A DNA stretch of 64,000 bases from Belnapia arida. GTDB lineage: Bacteria > Pseudomonadota > Alphaproteobacteria > Acetobacterales > Acetobacteraceae. How positions within the stretch are numbered: position 1 is the first letter of the stretch; each line of letters begins with the position of its first letter. A program made the position numbers and the translations under genes. Below the pieces are notes generated by a model, which worked only from the letters and a program-made list of their open reading frames with translations, was not told the DNA's origin and made no database searches. The stretch covers positions 496,001-560,000 of the forward strand of contig NZ_JAETWB010000001.1 of the NCBI RefSeq assembly GCF_016773205.1. Direction: 5' to 3'. This document shows positions 1 to 8,497 of this stretch, piece after piece.

Positions 1-1
1 C

Positions 2-148
2 GCGGCCACGCTCGAAGAGGCGGTGCGCGGCATGGGGCTCGCTCAGCTCAACCTCGTTCTGGACGACGGGCAGATCGCCTCCATCATCGCCTTCCTGCGC
101 ACGCTGACCGGCAGCTATCGCGGCACGCCGCTTGCCTCTCCACCGTGA
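2..148 (+). CDS. c-type cytochrome, C-terminal end (partial at window start)
   Basis: Only the last 48 residues are in the window, in the frame that starts at base 2. They contain a GMAQLNL-like helix followed by LDDGQIASIIAFLRTLTG, which is the typical closing helix of di-haem cytochrome c peroxidase/MauG-type proteins and other periplasmic c-type cytochromes. No CXXCH motif falls inside the visible part, so the family call rests on this helix alone. The TGA stop overlaps the GTG start of the downstream sensor kinase by 4 bases, so the two genes are probably translated together. The kinase may therefore sense a periplasmic redox or substrate signal linked to this cytochrome; that link is inference. 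Confidence 0.6.
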   Translation, partial: AATLEEAVRGMGLAQLNLVLDDGQIASIIAFLRTLTGSYRGTPLASPP

Positions 149-2565
149 AAGCCGGCCTCCTCTCCGGCGTGGCGGCGATGCTGCTTCTGCTCACCTGGCT
201 GCTCATGGGGGGCTTCGCTGTAGACGCGCGGCCCTTCGACACGGCCATGCAGCTACTGGACGAGATTGAACTGGCCGAAGTGGCCATGCGGCGTGACCTG
301 CTCTCCGCCCGCGTCGGACTTCTGCGCGACTACGATTCCCTCGTTCGCACCGAGGGGCAAGTCCAGGCCGCAATCGTGCGCCTGCGCGAGCTCACCGCGC
401 CCGCGCATGTCGAGCGGCTGGAAGCTTGGCGCCTCCGGCAGGAAGCACTGGTCGAGGCAAGCAAGAGTGCCAATGCGCTGCTGCAGAACTCGCTGGCGCA
501 GTTCGGACGCCTGACAGCCCGCCTCTCTGCCCCGTCCGATGGCGGCGCGCCCTTGGCTGGGGCCGGCAGGCTCGGCTCTGCGATCCTGCACCTGACACTC
601 GACACCTCGGCGCCCGTGCTCGATGAGGTGCGGCGTGGCCTTGTCGATATGCGCCGGCAGGCCATGCCGGTCAGTGAAATCGAGCCGACAGCAGCCCTGC
701 TCGCGCATGGCTGGCTGCTGCTCGACATGCTGCCCCGCGCGGACGGGCTGCTGCGCGATCTCTTCGCCAACCCGAGCGGGCCGGTGCTGGACGCGATCGC
801 CGCAGAGGTGCAGGCCCGACGCGAGGCGCAGGAGACTGTAGCGCGGCGTTACCGGCTGCTGCTCTATGTCAGCGCGGTTCTGCTGCTGGGCGGCTTGCTG
901 CTGCTGGGTGTGCGTCTGCGCGCCAGGTCGCTCGCCATGCAGCGTCACGTCGCCTTCGAACACATGCTGGCTCGCCTCTCGGCTCGGCTGGTCGGCACCA
1001 GCCAGGGTGAGTCGGATGCGAGCCTTGGCAAGGCGCTGGAAGAGATCGCCCGGCGCCTTGGCGCGCAGCGTGCCTATCTGGTGATCGCGGGTGAACCGTC
1101 CCATGCGCATCTTTGGACGGAGGATGGCAAGGCACTGCCGTCGGGCTGGAAGGAGGCCGCGCTCGTGGTGGCTGGCCTCTATTCGCCTTCGGCGACGGGC
1201 ACGCTTCACCTTCTTCCTGGTCATCCCGGGCTGCGCGACATGCCGGACGGGCCATACGCCTGTTTCGCGGCAGTGCGTCGGTTGGAGGACGGCATTGCGG
1301 CCGTGCTCGGCTGCGACGTGACGCGTCCCGGGCGTGTGCCGTCGGAAGAGGAGCTTGCATCGCTCGGACTCGCGCTCGACGTGGTCCTCAACCTCGCAAC
1401 CCGGAGTTGCTTGGAAGCGGAGCGGACGCGCCTGGCCGAGCGCGAGGCGCAGTCACGGCAGATGCAGATGCTCGGTACCTTCGCCAGCGGCATCGCGCAT
1501 AATTTCAACAACATCATCGGCGCCATACTCGGCTTCACCGAGATGGCGCAGGCCGAGCCTTCCACCGCGCGAATCGCCGACATTCGCCGTGCCGCGGAGC
1601 GCGCGCGCGACCTGACCTCCGACATTCTCGCATTCGGAGGACAGCAGCCGAAGCCGCAGGGCGAGGTGGATGTCCACAGCTTCCTTACGGAGACGGCGGC
1701 GCTGGTGCGAGCCATGCTTCCCACGGATATGCAGCTGATTGTCGAGCCGCCGTGCGAGGCCGCCATGGTCTGCGGCGATGCGACACAACTGCAGCAGGTC
1801 ATCGTAAATCTCTGCCGCAACGCCGCGCAGGCGATGGGCGGCGCAGGGGAGGTGACGATCGAGGTCGAGGCGCGCACGCTCCATGCAAGATTGGCGCTTC
1901 GGCTAGGCGAACTTAGGCCCGATCACTACATCCTCATCCGCGTGCTGGACACGGGGCTAGGCATGGACGAGCCGACGCTCGTCCGCATCTTCGAACCCTT
2001 CTTCACCACGCGCCAGGCAGGGAACGGGCTTGGCCTCGCGACGGTGCGGGAGATCGTGCTGGCCCATGATGGCGGCATCGCGGTGCGGAGCGCTCCGGCG
2101 CAGGGAAGCTGCTTCGAGGTGTGGCTGCCGCGCGCCATCGCCGCGGAGGCGGCACGGCGCGAAATGCCTCGTGGCGAAGGCGGATTGGTGTTGCTGCTGC
2201 ATGACGATGACCGTTTATCGCGCGAGGAGGAACTCCTCGCCGTACTCGGATACGAGCCACGGGGGTTTCGCGCCGCGGCGGCCGCCTTGGAGGCCCTGCG
2301 CGACGTACCCGATCGCTTCGAAGCCGCACTGCTGCCGGAGGGCACGTCGGAACTGGCCAGGGCGATCCACCGTGTGGCACCCATGCTGCCGATCATCCTC
2401 GCGGGCGCATCGCGGATGGCCGGCGTCGACTGCATAGGCTGGCCGCTACGGGCCGAAGAGCTGGCCTCGGCGTTGCGTCGCAGCTTCGCGCGGCCCGTGC
2501 AGTCGACTCGGCAATCCTGCTCGGCTGTTGCACCGCCTGCATCGGGCCTGGAGTTACCGAGGTAG
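145..2565 (+). CDS. VirA-like membrane hybrid sensor histidine kinase with degenerate receiver
   Basis: An 806-residue membrane histidine kinase. TM1 is at residues 3-27, followed by a helical periplasmic sensor of about 200 residues (DAHL type), TM2 at about 237-257 and a GAF-like region at 270-430. The phosphoacceptor is His452 in the motif HNFNNIIGAILGF. The ATPase domain shows the N box near 550 (VNLCRNAAQAM), DTGLGM at 602 and GNGLGLAT at 626. This layout resembles VirA-type kinases. The C-terminal 110 residues fold like a receiver domain: an acidic DDD pair is present near 690, but the phosphoacceptor Asp is replaced (LLPEGTS) and the usual KP is WP, so it probably cannot be phosphorylated. 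The start is GTG at 145, overlapping the cytochrome stop. No response regulator gene lies downstream in the window; the partner is elsewhere. Confidence 0.85.
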   Translation: MKAGLLSGVAAMLLLLTWLLMGGFAVDARPFDTAMQLLDEIELAEVAMRRDLLSARVGLLRDYDSLVRTEGQVQAAIVRLRELTAPAHVERLEAWRLRQEALVEASKSANALLQNSLAQFGRLTARLSAPSDGGAPLAGAGRLGSAILHLTLDTSAPVLDEVRRGLVDMRRQAMPVSEIEPTAALLAHGWLLLDMLPRADGLLRDLFANPSGPVLDAIAAEVQARREAQETVARRYRLLLYVSAVLLLGGLLLLGVRLRARSLAMQRHVAFEHMLARLSARLVGTSQGESDASLGKALEEIARRLGAQRAYLVIAGEPSHAHLWTEDGKALPSGWKEAALVVAGLYSPSATGTLHLLPGHPGLRDMPDGPYACFAAVRRLEDGIAAVLGCDVTRPGRVPSEEELASLGLALDVVLNLATRSCLEAERTRLAEREAQSRQMQMLGTFASGIAHNFNNIIGAILGFTEMAQAEPSTARIADIRRAAERARDLTSDILAFGGQQPKPQGEVDVHSFLTETAALVRAMLPTDMQLIVEPPCEAAMVCGDATQLQQVIVNLCRNAAQAMGGAGEVTIEVEARTLHARLALRLGELRPDHYILIRVLDTGLGMDEPTLVRIFEPFFTTRQAGNGLGLATVREIVLAHDGGIAVRSAPAQGSCFEVWLPRAIAAEAARREMPRGEGGLVLLLHDDDRLSREEELLAVLGYEPRGFRAAAAALEALRDVPDRFEAALLPEGTSELARAIHRVAPMLPIILAGASRMAGVDCIGWPLRAEELASALRRSFARPVQSTRQSCSAVAPPASGLELPR

Positions 2566-2641
2566 CCGAAAGGCGCCCGTCCGACATCGGCGGGTTGCGC
2601 GGCCCGTCCAGTCTCCCTCCGTCAACCAGAAGGAGGTCGTC

Positions 2642-3106
2642 ATGGACGACATCGCCCGCCCCGTCACGGTTCGCACGCCCCTCATCCGAATGGCGCCAAG
2701 GCTTCGCGCCTCGCACTGCGCATTGGCTGCGCTCTGCCTCGGCCTGCTGCCCGCTCCATCCGCGGCGCAACCATACTATCCATGCATCATTGGTTCCAAT
2801 GAGGATCGGGCGATTGATTACGGCCCGGGTCCGCACGGCAACATCATCGGCGGCGGCCACGTGATCATCAGCGGAGGCGGCGAGAACACCACCTTCACCC
2901 GTCTCGATCCTCAGCCCGGCCAGCCGCCGCGTGCCGGGATGATGCCGGTCACCCTCGGCAACAGCGAGAGTGCGACGGTCTGGGTGCCGGCGGACACCGA
3001 TCGACTTTGGCAGGCGCTGATCGGCGGTGACGGCTCGGTGCCCGAGGCTGGGCCGTCTGATGCATCGGTCCGCAAGGCGTCGCGCCAGGCCGGGCCGCAC
3101 GGCTGA
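2642..3106 (+). CDS. small secreted protein of unknown function
   Basis: A 154-residue protein with an extended N-terminus followed by a hydrophobic signal core (ALAALCLGLLPAPSAAQ) that ends in an AQ-type signal peptidase I site near residue 42. The mature part is rich in Gly, with a GNIIGGGHVIISGGG stretch, and contains no enzymatic motif that I recognise. The ATG at 2642 was chosen because AAGGAGG lies 7 bases upstream; the frame is open for another 38 codons upstream but without a good ribosome site. It follows the kinase gene by 76 bases on the same strand, so it may share its transcript. I do not recognise the family. Confidence 0.6.
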   Translation: MDDIARPVTVRTPLIRMAPRLRASHCALAALCLGLLPAPSAAQPYYPCIIGSNEDRAIDYGPGPHGNIIGGGHVIISGGGENTTFTRLDPQPGQPPRAGMMPVTLGNSESATVWVPADTDRLWQALIGGDGSVPEAGPSDASVRKASRQAGPHG

Positions 3107-3166
3107 CAAAGGGCTGGCAACGGAAGGCGCCCGAACGACCTTCCGCTGCGGTCCTTCCAGTTCCAG

Positions 3167-3490
3167 TCAGGCTGACGGGTGGATTGTACGCTGCAGTAAT
3201 CGTCGGACTTGTGCAGGGAACCATCGCTCTCCTCCACGTGGCGTAGGCACGCCACGGGCAGTGAGCGCGTCGGCGAGTTGCTGCAATGTGTTGGCACCGC
3301 CACGCTGCGCGACTTCGAGGTATGGCAGCACCTCCATCGCGCGCTGCGTGGCGGCCGCTGACCGGGCCGCACGAGCTGTCTTGCCCGTCTCGGCGCTACA
3401 AGGCCGAAGCCGTGGGCTGCCAAGCTTATTCTTCCTCGCCTTCGGCTCGGCAGGTGCTGCCTTGGCATGTTCAGGGTCGCGCCTCATCAC
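3167..3490 (-). pseudogene. serine recombinase/resolvase, C-terminal remnant
   Basis: A 107-codon reading frame that matches only the back half of a small serine recombinase (DNA invertase/resolvase). It begins with the linker after the catalytic domain (KARKNKLGSPRL), passes through an Ala-rich helix and ends with the DNA-binding helix-turn-helix: TLQQLADALTARGVPTPRGG followed by W and QVRRLLQR. Full proteins of this type are about 190-220 residues, and the catalytic domain with the nucleophile Ser is absent here. Nothing upstream on this strand restores it. I read this as a stub left by an old mobile element, in keeping with the broken SulP gene 2 kb away. The stub could still bind DNA if expressed, but there is no evidence for that. 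Confidence 0.7.
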
Positions 3491-3522
3491 GGCTCACGCA
3501 ACCCGCGGCGAGGCATGCCGGA

Positions 3523-3726
3523 TCACCAGCGCTGATCCCGCGCCGGAGACCACATTCCAGAGATGCACAAGAAGCTCCTCAGCCCCATGAGGTGCCTTTG
3601 GTTGGTGTCTTCCTCCTTTGCCCAGGCGAGCAGCCGGGGCGGATTCACCTCCATCGCGCCGTCGCTGGCATGAGCGACGATGCCGTAGCGGCGGAGCCTC
3701 CAGGCCGGAGCGGAGTCCTTGGCCAT
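3523..3726 (-). CDS. short ORF translationally linked to the SGNH protein (uncertain)
   Basis: A 67-codon frame whose ATG overlaps the TGA stop of the SGNH-type gene by one base (TGATG), the usual arrangement for translational coupling. The product starts MAKDSAPAWRLRRYGI and has no recognisable motif, signal peptide or membrane segment. SGNH/DltD-like proteins are normally paired with an MBOAT acyltransferase, and this frame could be the damaged beginning of what once followed. It could equally be chance. The recombinase stub lies directly downstream. Confidence 0.25.
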   Translation of the reverse strand: MAKDSAPAWRLRRYGIVAHASDGAMEVNPPRLLAWAKEEDTNQRHLMGLRSFLCISGMWSPARDQRW

Positions 3727-4787
3727 CACGCGCCCCCCTGAACAGTCGCCGTCGCCACCCCGGCGACACCACGGTCGAGATGGAAAGCCTTTACCAGGTC
3801 GCCGGTGAATTCCGGCACTGCGGCCCAACGCAGGTGGATTGCATCGAAGAAGTCGCTCGCCTCAACCGATGATGAGGAGTTGCTGTCCCAGTATTCCGCA
3901 CCGCTTCCAGCCAGGGCGGTTTGCAGGGCGGCGTTGAAGCGGGCCAGGTACTCGCCCGCGGGATCGTGCAGCCTTTTCCATTCCGGATGAATGGGCGTGG
4001 AGACGACCATGAAGCGGCGACCGTCCTGCCGCAGCTTCGCTGCCAACTGCGACAGCGCTTCGAGGCACGCAGGATCTGCCTCGGCGACCTTGCCGTAGAG
4101 CAGGGTGCCCCTGACGCCGTCGCCTCCAAGCGGGCCGCTTCCATACCTGTCGAAGACCAATGGGTCGTTCCTGTCCGCCCCCGAGCGCTTACCGGCGATG
4201 GACAGGGCATTGCGCACCAGGGAGACCATGGAGAAGTAGCGGGTATAGAAAAGCCACGGAGTTGACCGTCCAAAGACGTAGTCATCCACGTCAGTGCGGT
4301 CAAAGAAGGCGGTCGAGGACGTTGGGCAACTGTTGAAATCCTGCGGCGACGCGATGAGCAGCACGTCCCGCACCGTCTTGAAGTGGCCGAGTAACCATTC
4401 CGTGGCGTAGCCGGTCTGGTTGATGCTGCGGCCACACATGCCGCCATTGAAGGGCACTGCTTCGGGTGCCGCACGTCTCATGGTATCGCCATCGAAGTGG
4501 CGCCAGGCGACCGAGGATCCAACCACCAGCATGTTCGGGGCCTCGGGGCGATGCTGCCGCATCGACGCGAACTTCTCATCGATGCAAAGCGAGTTCGTGA
4601 GGGCCGGGGGAGGCAGGTTACCGGTCGCCGACAGGCCAAGTAGCGCACCGTAGAAGAGCGCAAACATTGCAGCGAGCGAGCCCAGGAAAGCGGCCAGGTA
4701 GCTGCGCCACGTTGGCGCAATGGCCGTCGTGGCCGGTGCGCCTTTGTCCGCCGCGGGAATGCCTGGCGACTTAGATGGATCATGCAT
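3726..4787 (-). CDS. membrane-anchored SGNH hydrolase-like protein (DltD/AlgX-like)
   Basis: A 353-residue protein with one N-terminal membrane segment (residues 27-53, YLAAFLGSLAAMFALFYGALLG) and a large extracytoplasmic domain. The SGNH signatures are a VVGSSVAWRHF block near residue 88, which carries the candidate nucleophile Ser, and DAIHLRW near residue 320, which supplies the Asp-x-x-His. Proteins of this shape usually work with an MBOAT O-acyltransferase to acylate exported polysaccharides. No MBOAT gene is present next to it, so its present role is unclear. The ATG at 4787 is preferred over the TTG at 4805 because GGAGG lies 9 bases upstream. Base composition is less GC-rich than in the rest of the window, which suggests acquisition by transfer. 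Confidence 0.65.
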   Translation of the reverse strand: MHDPSKSPGIPAADKGAPATTAIAPTWRSYLAAFLGSLAAMFALFYGALLGLSATGNLPPPALTNSLCIDEKFASMRQHRPEAPNMLVVGSSVAWRHFDGDTMRRAAPEAVPFNGGMCGRSINQTGYATEWLLGHFKTVRDVLLIASPQDFNSCPTSSTAFFDRTDVDDYVFGRSTPWLFYTRYFSMVSLVRNALSIAGKRSGADRNDPLVFDRYGSGPLGGDGVRGTLLYGKVAEADPACLEALSQLAAKLRQDGRRFMVVSTPIHPEWKRLHDPAGEYLARFNAALQTALAGSGAEYWDSNSSSSVEASDFFDAIHLRWAAVPEFTGDLVKAFHLDRGVAGVATATVQGGA

Positions 4788-5504
4788 CAGCCAACGCCTC
4801 CGCAAAGGTAATCATGGGAAGCGGTTCGGATTGGAGGCTGGTGGTGGGCACGTCCACTTTTGTGCAGTGCCGGGCCCCGCCAGCATCGGCGTCTATGCCT
4901 GGGGTCGGCAGCGCCAGATGGAAAGTTGGAGAGACGGGGACGACAATGAATGCAGAAGGCAGGGCCGAGCCGCGTACGGGCTGCGGTGGAAGCGGAATCA
5001 TGGACATCAAGCCAAACTCCGTGCGGCTCACCTCATGCGGGCATGAGGTTCAGGCGAGCAACGGCTTAAGAAGGTGCGGCCATCCATCCCGCGAAGCGCG
5101 GGACGCATGTATCCCTGAGCCGCAAGCGGCGCGTCAGGGCGACAGGAGATCAGGGACTATGGCGGCGCGGATGTCATGATCGGATGACGTTAAGCGAACG
5201 GCTTTCCCATTCATAATCACAAGTCTGCTTACGGTACGATTTGGCTCACGGCAGCGTTGGCGGTCTGTCAGCTGCACGGTCTGCAAGCTTTGGTCGGTTG
5301 GCAGCATTTGCGCGATCCAATCGCTAGCAGCCGCTAGGTTGCAATGCAGCATGGTTACGGCTACTTTTGCCTCATTCGTACGGACCCGGTGCAAATCCGG
5401 GTGGCTCTTCCGGCCGCTGATCCGCCGGACAACGCATGCGACATTCGAGGATAGCCCAGCGCCACCCGGCGAGCTCTCCATGTCCAATGCAGACCCCTCT
5501 CGTT
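4788..5504. other. gene-free 0.7 kb stretch between SGNH gene and SulP pseudogene
   Basis: No reading frame in this stretch resembles a known protein, and its base composition is visibly more AT-rich (for example around 5200-5350) than the surrounding genome. The open frames present (117 codons minus strand at 5134-5487, 134 codons plus strand at 4775-5179) have the residue composition of chance ORFs. The only structured element I find is a perfect inverted repeat at 5031-5048. The divergent promoter of the SGNH gene should lie near its right end at 4790-4900. Confidence 0.5.
5031..5048. repeat. perfect 8-bp inverted repeat
   Basis: CCTCATGC and GCATGAGG separated by GG form a near-continuous palindrome. 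It has no T-tract, so it is not a standard terminator. It could be a dimeric regulator site or a recombination relic; it lies in a gene-free stretch between two degraded loci. Confidence 0.4.
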
Positions 5505-6978
5505 ATGGGACACATGCGTTCTCCACTGCGTGGGTGGTTTTCGAATACCCGCAGCGATATCCTGTTGGCCTCGTCGTCGCCCTTGCCCTGACGCCGGAGG
5601 CGCTCGGCTTCTCCGTTATCGCTGGCGTCGACCCCAAGGTCGGCCTCTAAGCCTCCGTGGCCATCGCCTGCGTCATCGCCTTCACAGGAAGCCGCCCGGC
5701 AATGATCTCCGCGGCGACGGCCGCGACCGCGGTCCTGGTGACTGGCCTCGTGCGTGATCACGGGGTGCAGTACCTGTTTGCCGCCACCATCCTGATGCGC
5801 ATATTTCAAATTCCGACCGGCATTCTTAAATTGGGACGGCTGATGCGGTTCGTGTCCCAATCTGCCATGATGGGCTTCGTCAACGCGCTGGCTATCTTGA
5901 TATTCCTGGTTCAGTTCCCCCAACTGGTCGACGTTTCGGCGGCAACCTACGGACTCATGCACTCGGCCTAGCGATCATCTACGGCTTTCTGCGTCTCACC
6001 CGTGCCGTCCCCTCGCCACTGGTCGCTATTGCGGTCCTGACGGCTTTAACCACCTCACTCCACCTCGACGTGCGGACGGTCGCCAACCTCGGTCAGCTGC
6101 CATCGAGCTTGCCTTGCTTTGGCTTCCCCAACGTGCCGATGACGCTCGACACCTTGCAGATCCTCCTTCCGGTGTCGCTGACGCTGGCCGCGATCGGCCT
6201 GCTGGAATCGCTGCTCACGGCGCAGATCATCGACGACATGACCGACACGCCCAGCAACAAGAACCGGGAATGCATGGGCCAGGGCGCCGCGAACATGGCC
6301 TCGGCCGTTTTCGGCGGCATGGGAGGCTGCGCGATGATCGGTCAGTCGGTCATCAACGTGTCCTCCAGAAACCGCGGTCGCCTGTCGGCCCTCACCGCCG
6401 GCGTGTTTCTCCTGGCGTTGCTGTCCATCTTCCAGGATTTGCTCGCCATCGTGCCGGTCGCGGCACTGACGGCGGCGATGATCATGGTCTCGATCAACAC
6501 CGTCTGCTGGGCTTCCATCGTGCGGCTACGGAGCAACCCCTGCCATCCTCTGTGGTGATGCTGGCGACCGTCGTGGCGACGGCCGACCTCGCCAAGGGCG
6601 TTCTGGTCGGAGTGCTGCTTTCGGGCGTTTTTTGCCGGCAAGGTGTCCCGCCTGAGCCGCGTCACCTCAAAACTTTCGCCTGACAGGAGGGTTCGCACCT
6701 ACAAGGTGGAAGGCCAGATCTTCTTCGCCTCCGCAGGCACCTTCTTCGACGCGGTCGACCTGCTGGAGCCGGTGGAGCAGATCGTCATCGACGTCAGCGA
6801 CGCCCATTTCTATGATACCTCGGCCGTCAGCGCGCTGGACCGGATCGTGCTCAAGGGGCGGCGTCACGGACATAAAGTGCGGATCGCCGGCTTGAACGAG
6901 GCGAGCGCAACCATGGTCGAGCGGTTCGCCTCGCATAGGCAAGATGCGGCCGCCACACCTGTCGGGCCCCATCCTTGA
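5505..6978 (+). pseudogene. SulP-family sulfate/anion transporter, disrupted by one stop and four frameshifts
   Basis: Translation in pieces recovers a nearly full SulP permease plus C-terminal STAS domain. The pieces in order are: GWFSNTRSDILLA (frame from ATG 5505); GLVVALALTPEALGFSVIAGVDPKVGL, where a TAA at 5648-5650 replaces the expected Tyr of VGLYAS; the helices to about 5960; a frame change, then LAIIYGFLRLTRAVPSP to about 6535; another change, then VVMLATVVATADLAKGVLVGVLL; a last change in the T6 run at 6628-6633; then the STAS part with IVIDVSDAHFYDTSAVSALD. Shifts lie near 5568, 5960, 6535 and 6630. At least five independent lesions rule out a functional transporter and make a sequencing error unlikely. 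The start codon is uncertain. Confidence 0.85.
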
Positions 6979-7005
6979 AACGTCCGAGCTGATGCGCGAC
7001 CACGA

Positions 7006-7020
7006 ATGCCGCTGCGGCAT
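7006..7020. repeat. perfect 7-bp inverted repeat downstream of the SulP pseudogene
   Basis: ATGCCGC and GCGGCAT with a 1-base spacer. It lies between the end of the SulP remnant and the arsenic locus. No T-tract follows on either strand, so its status as a terminator is doubtful. Confidence 0.3.
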
Positions 7021-7149
7021 CAGCAAGGCATGATCCGCATCGGAAGGAGTGCGCTCCTGCTCCAGCACGCCCTCACGGGTGGCGGCATGCCTTTGACGAA
7101 CTGCCGGCAAAGGTGATTCTTTCAAAGAATTGTAGAAACGGCGCGGGCG

Positions 7150-7671
7150 TCAGCAGCATCCGCCCTGCGGCTTGCAGCAGGCTGAGCCGGACTTGGCGTC
7201 TTGTTCGGCACGGTGCCGCGGCTTGCAGACGGCGGGCCTGGGACCCAGCTCGATGACGACGCTGGCGGCCTCGACGCGGATGGCATCGACGTCGAAGATC
7301 TGCATGGGGCGGCCGGGCGGCCCGATCTCGAAGGTCAGCCGGCTGTCCGGCTCAAGGTTCACCCGAGCTGCCACCTTCTCCAGGATGGAGAGGAACTTGC
7401 CGACCTCCAAGGGGTCCGGCTTCTCGGTCGAAGCGGGCAGGTCCTCCACCTGCAAGATCGTCTCCCGCCAGGCATCCGGGTTGCCGCCGCAGTCGAGGGT
7501 GACGAAGGAGCCCGCCTTCACCTCGGTGACGTGGTAGCCGCCCCCGGTCTGGCGCCCGTCATAGCTGATGATCAGCCGGCGCGCCCCATAGGGCAGCAAA
7601 GCGTCGAGTACAACGCCCAACGAGGCGTCGCCCTGAAAGCCGATGTTCACCGGGAGGACAGGCGCGTTCAT
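7150..7671 (-). CDS. DUF6428 family protein of the arsenic locus
   Basis: A 173-residue cytoplasmic protein matching the DUF6428 family, which is found beside arsR/arsC genes in proteobacteria. Its core contains YGARRLIISYDGRQTGGGYHVTEV and an Asp/Cys/Gly-rich VTLDCGGN segment. The C-terminus ends in a Cys-rich tail (SACCKPQGGCC) that looks suited to binding soft metal or arsenite. It is divergent from arsR, with only 44 bases between the two start codons, so one operator region is expected to control both. The biochemical role of the family is not established; arsenic metallochaperone-like binding is my inference from the Cys tail and the neighbours. Confidence 0.8.
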   Translation of the reverse strand: MNAPVLPVNIGFQGDASLGVVLDALLPYGARRLIISYDGRQTGGGYHVTEVKAGSFVTLDCGGNPDAWRETILQVEDLPASTEKPDPLEVGKFLSILEKVAARVNLEPDSRLTFEIGPPGRPMQIFDVDAIRVEAASVVIELGPRPAVCKPRHRAEQDAKSGSACCKPQGGCC

Positions 7672-7686
7672 CGTGACCTCTTTTAT

Positions 7687-7702
7687 CTCAACCTCTCTTG
7701 AG
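7687..7702. promoter_or_regulatory. candidate ArsR operator in the divergent DUF6428/arsR promoter
   Basis: CTCAA and TTGAG arms separated by 6 bases form a perfect inverted repeat in the 44-base gap between the divergent DUF6428 and arsR starts. Members of the ArsR family bind short dyads with TCAA/TTGA-like half sites overlapping the promoter. The site lies 14-29 bases upstream of the arsR start codon, where repression of both genes would be possible. Confidence 0.5.
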
Positions 7703-7715
7703 TTATTGAGCCGTC

Positions 7716-8063
7716 ATGGATGAAATGCAAGCACTCGATGCGCTCGGCGCCCTGTCGCAGGAGACCCGCCTGAGGATCGTGCGCCTGCTGGTGACGGCCG
7801 GGCCAGGAGGCATGGCCGCCGGTGCGATCGGGGACGCCATGGGCGCCACCTCCTCGCGCCTGTCCTTCCACCTCACCCACCTCGAGGCGGCTGGCCTGGT
7901 CCAGTCGCGGCGAGAGGGTCGATCGATCCGCTACTCGGCCGTCTACGAAGCCCTCTCCGGCCTCATCGCCTTTCTGATGCGCGACTGCTGCCAGGGCCAC
8001 CCGAAGGTCTGCACTCCGGCGCTCTCGGCCTGTGCCTGCTCTCCTGTGGAGCCCGCGGAATGA
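7716..8063 (+). CDS. arsR: ArsR-family metalloregulator (arsenic operon repressor)
   Basis: A 115-residue winged-helix repressor. The recognition region SSRLSFHLTHLEAAGLVQSRREGRSIRYS (split by its helix and wing) is classic ArsR. Unlike the E. coli type, there is no CVC in the DNA-binding helix; instead Cys pairs lie at the end (DCCQGHPKVC and ACAC), as in the ArsR types of other proteobacteria in which C-terminal cysteines bind As(III). Binding of As(III) should release it from the operator at 7687-7702. The gene starts the arsR-arsC-acr3-MFS operon, and its stop overlaps the arsC start by 4 bases. Confidence 0.92.
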   Translation: MDEMQALDALGALSQETRLRIVRLLVTAGPGGMAAGAIGDAMGATSSRLSFHLTHLEAAGLVQSRREGRSIRYSAVYEALSGLIAFLMRDCCQGHPKVCTPALSACACSPVEPAE

Positions 8064-8497
8064 CCGTCACGATCTACCACAACCCGGATTGCGGGACGTC
8101 CCGCAACACCCTGGCCCTCATCCGGAACAGCGGGGAGGAGCCGAAGGTCATCGAGTACCTGAGGACCCCGCTGGCCCGGGAGGTGCTGGCCAACCTTATC
8201 CGGCGCATGGGCATCCCGGTGCGCGACGTGCTCCGCGAGAAGGGCACCCCCTACACGGAACTCGGCCTCAGCGACCCGTCCCTGACCGACAGCCAACTGC
8301 TCGACGCCATGATGGCGCATCCCATCCTCATAAACCGCCCGATTGTGGTGACGCCCCTTGGCGTGAAGCTCTGCAGGCCGTCCGAGGCCGTCCTCGAGAT
8401 CCTGCCGAATCCGCAGCGCGGCGCCTTCGCCAAGGAGGACGGCGAGGCGGTGGTGGACGCCGATGGGCACCGCGTCGCCAAGGATCCGGCGGCATGA
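8060..8497 (+). CDS. arsC: glutaredoxin-dependent arsenate reductase ArsC
   Basis: A 145-residue thioredoxin-fold arsenate reductase of the R773/ArsC type. The catalytic Cys11 sits in HNPDCGTSRN, and the YLRTPL segment (around residue 38) and NRPIVVTPLG (near 94) supply the arginines that bind arsenate. It reduces As(V) to As(III) with glutathione and glutaredoxin in the cytoplasm, giving the substrate for the efflux pump encoded next. Start and stop both overlap the neighbouring genes by 4 bases (ATGA), so the three genes are coupled. Length is normal for the family. Confidence 0.93.
   Translation: MTVTIYHNPDCGTSRNTLALIRNSGEEPKVIEYLRTPLAREVLANLIRRMGIPVRDVLREKGTPYTELGLSDPSLTDSQLLDAMMAHPILINRPIVVTPLGVKLCRPSEAVLEILPNPQRGAFAKEDGEAVVDADGHRVAKDPAA

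Noticed and set aside
4775-5179. 134-codon plus-strand frame upstream of the SGNH gene
   Set aside because: Composition and lack of motifs indicate chance; it overlaps the 5' end and promoter of the SGNH gene on the other strand.
5134-5487. 117-codon minus-strand frame in the gene-free stretch
   Set aside because: No ribosome site, no motif, and no neighbour relation; it overlaps the likely promoter of the old SulP gene.
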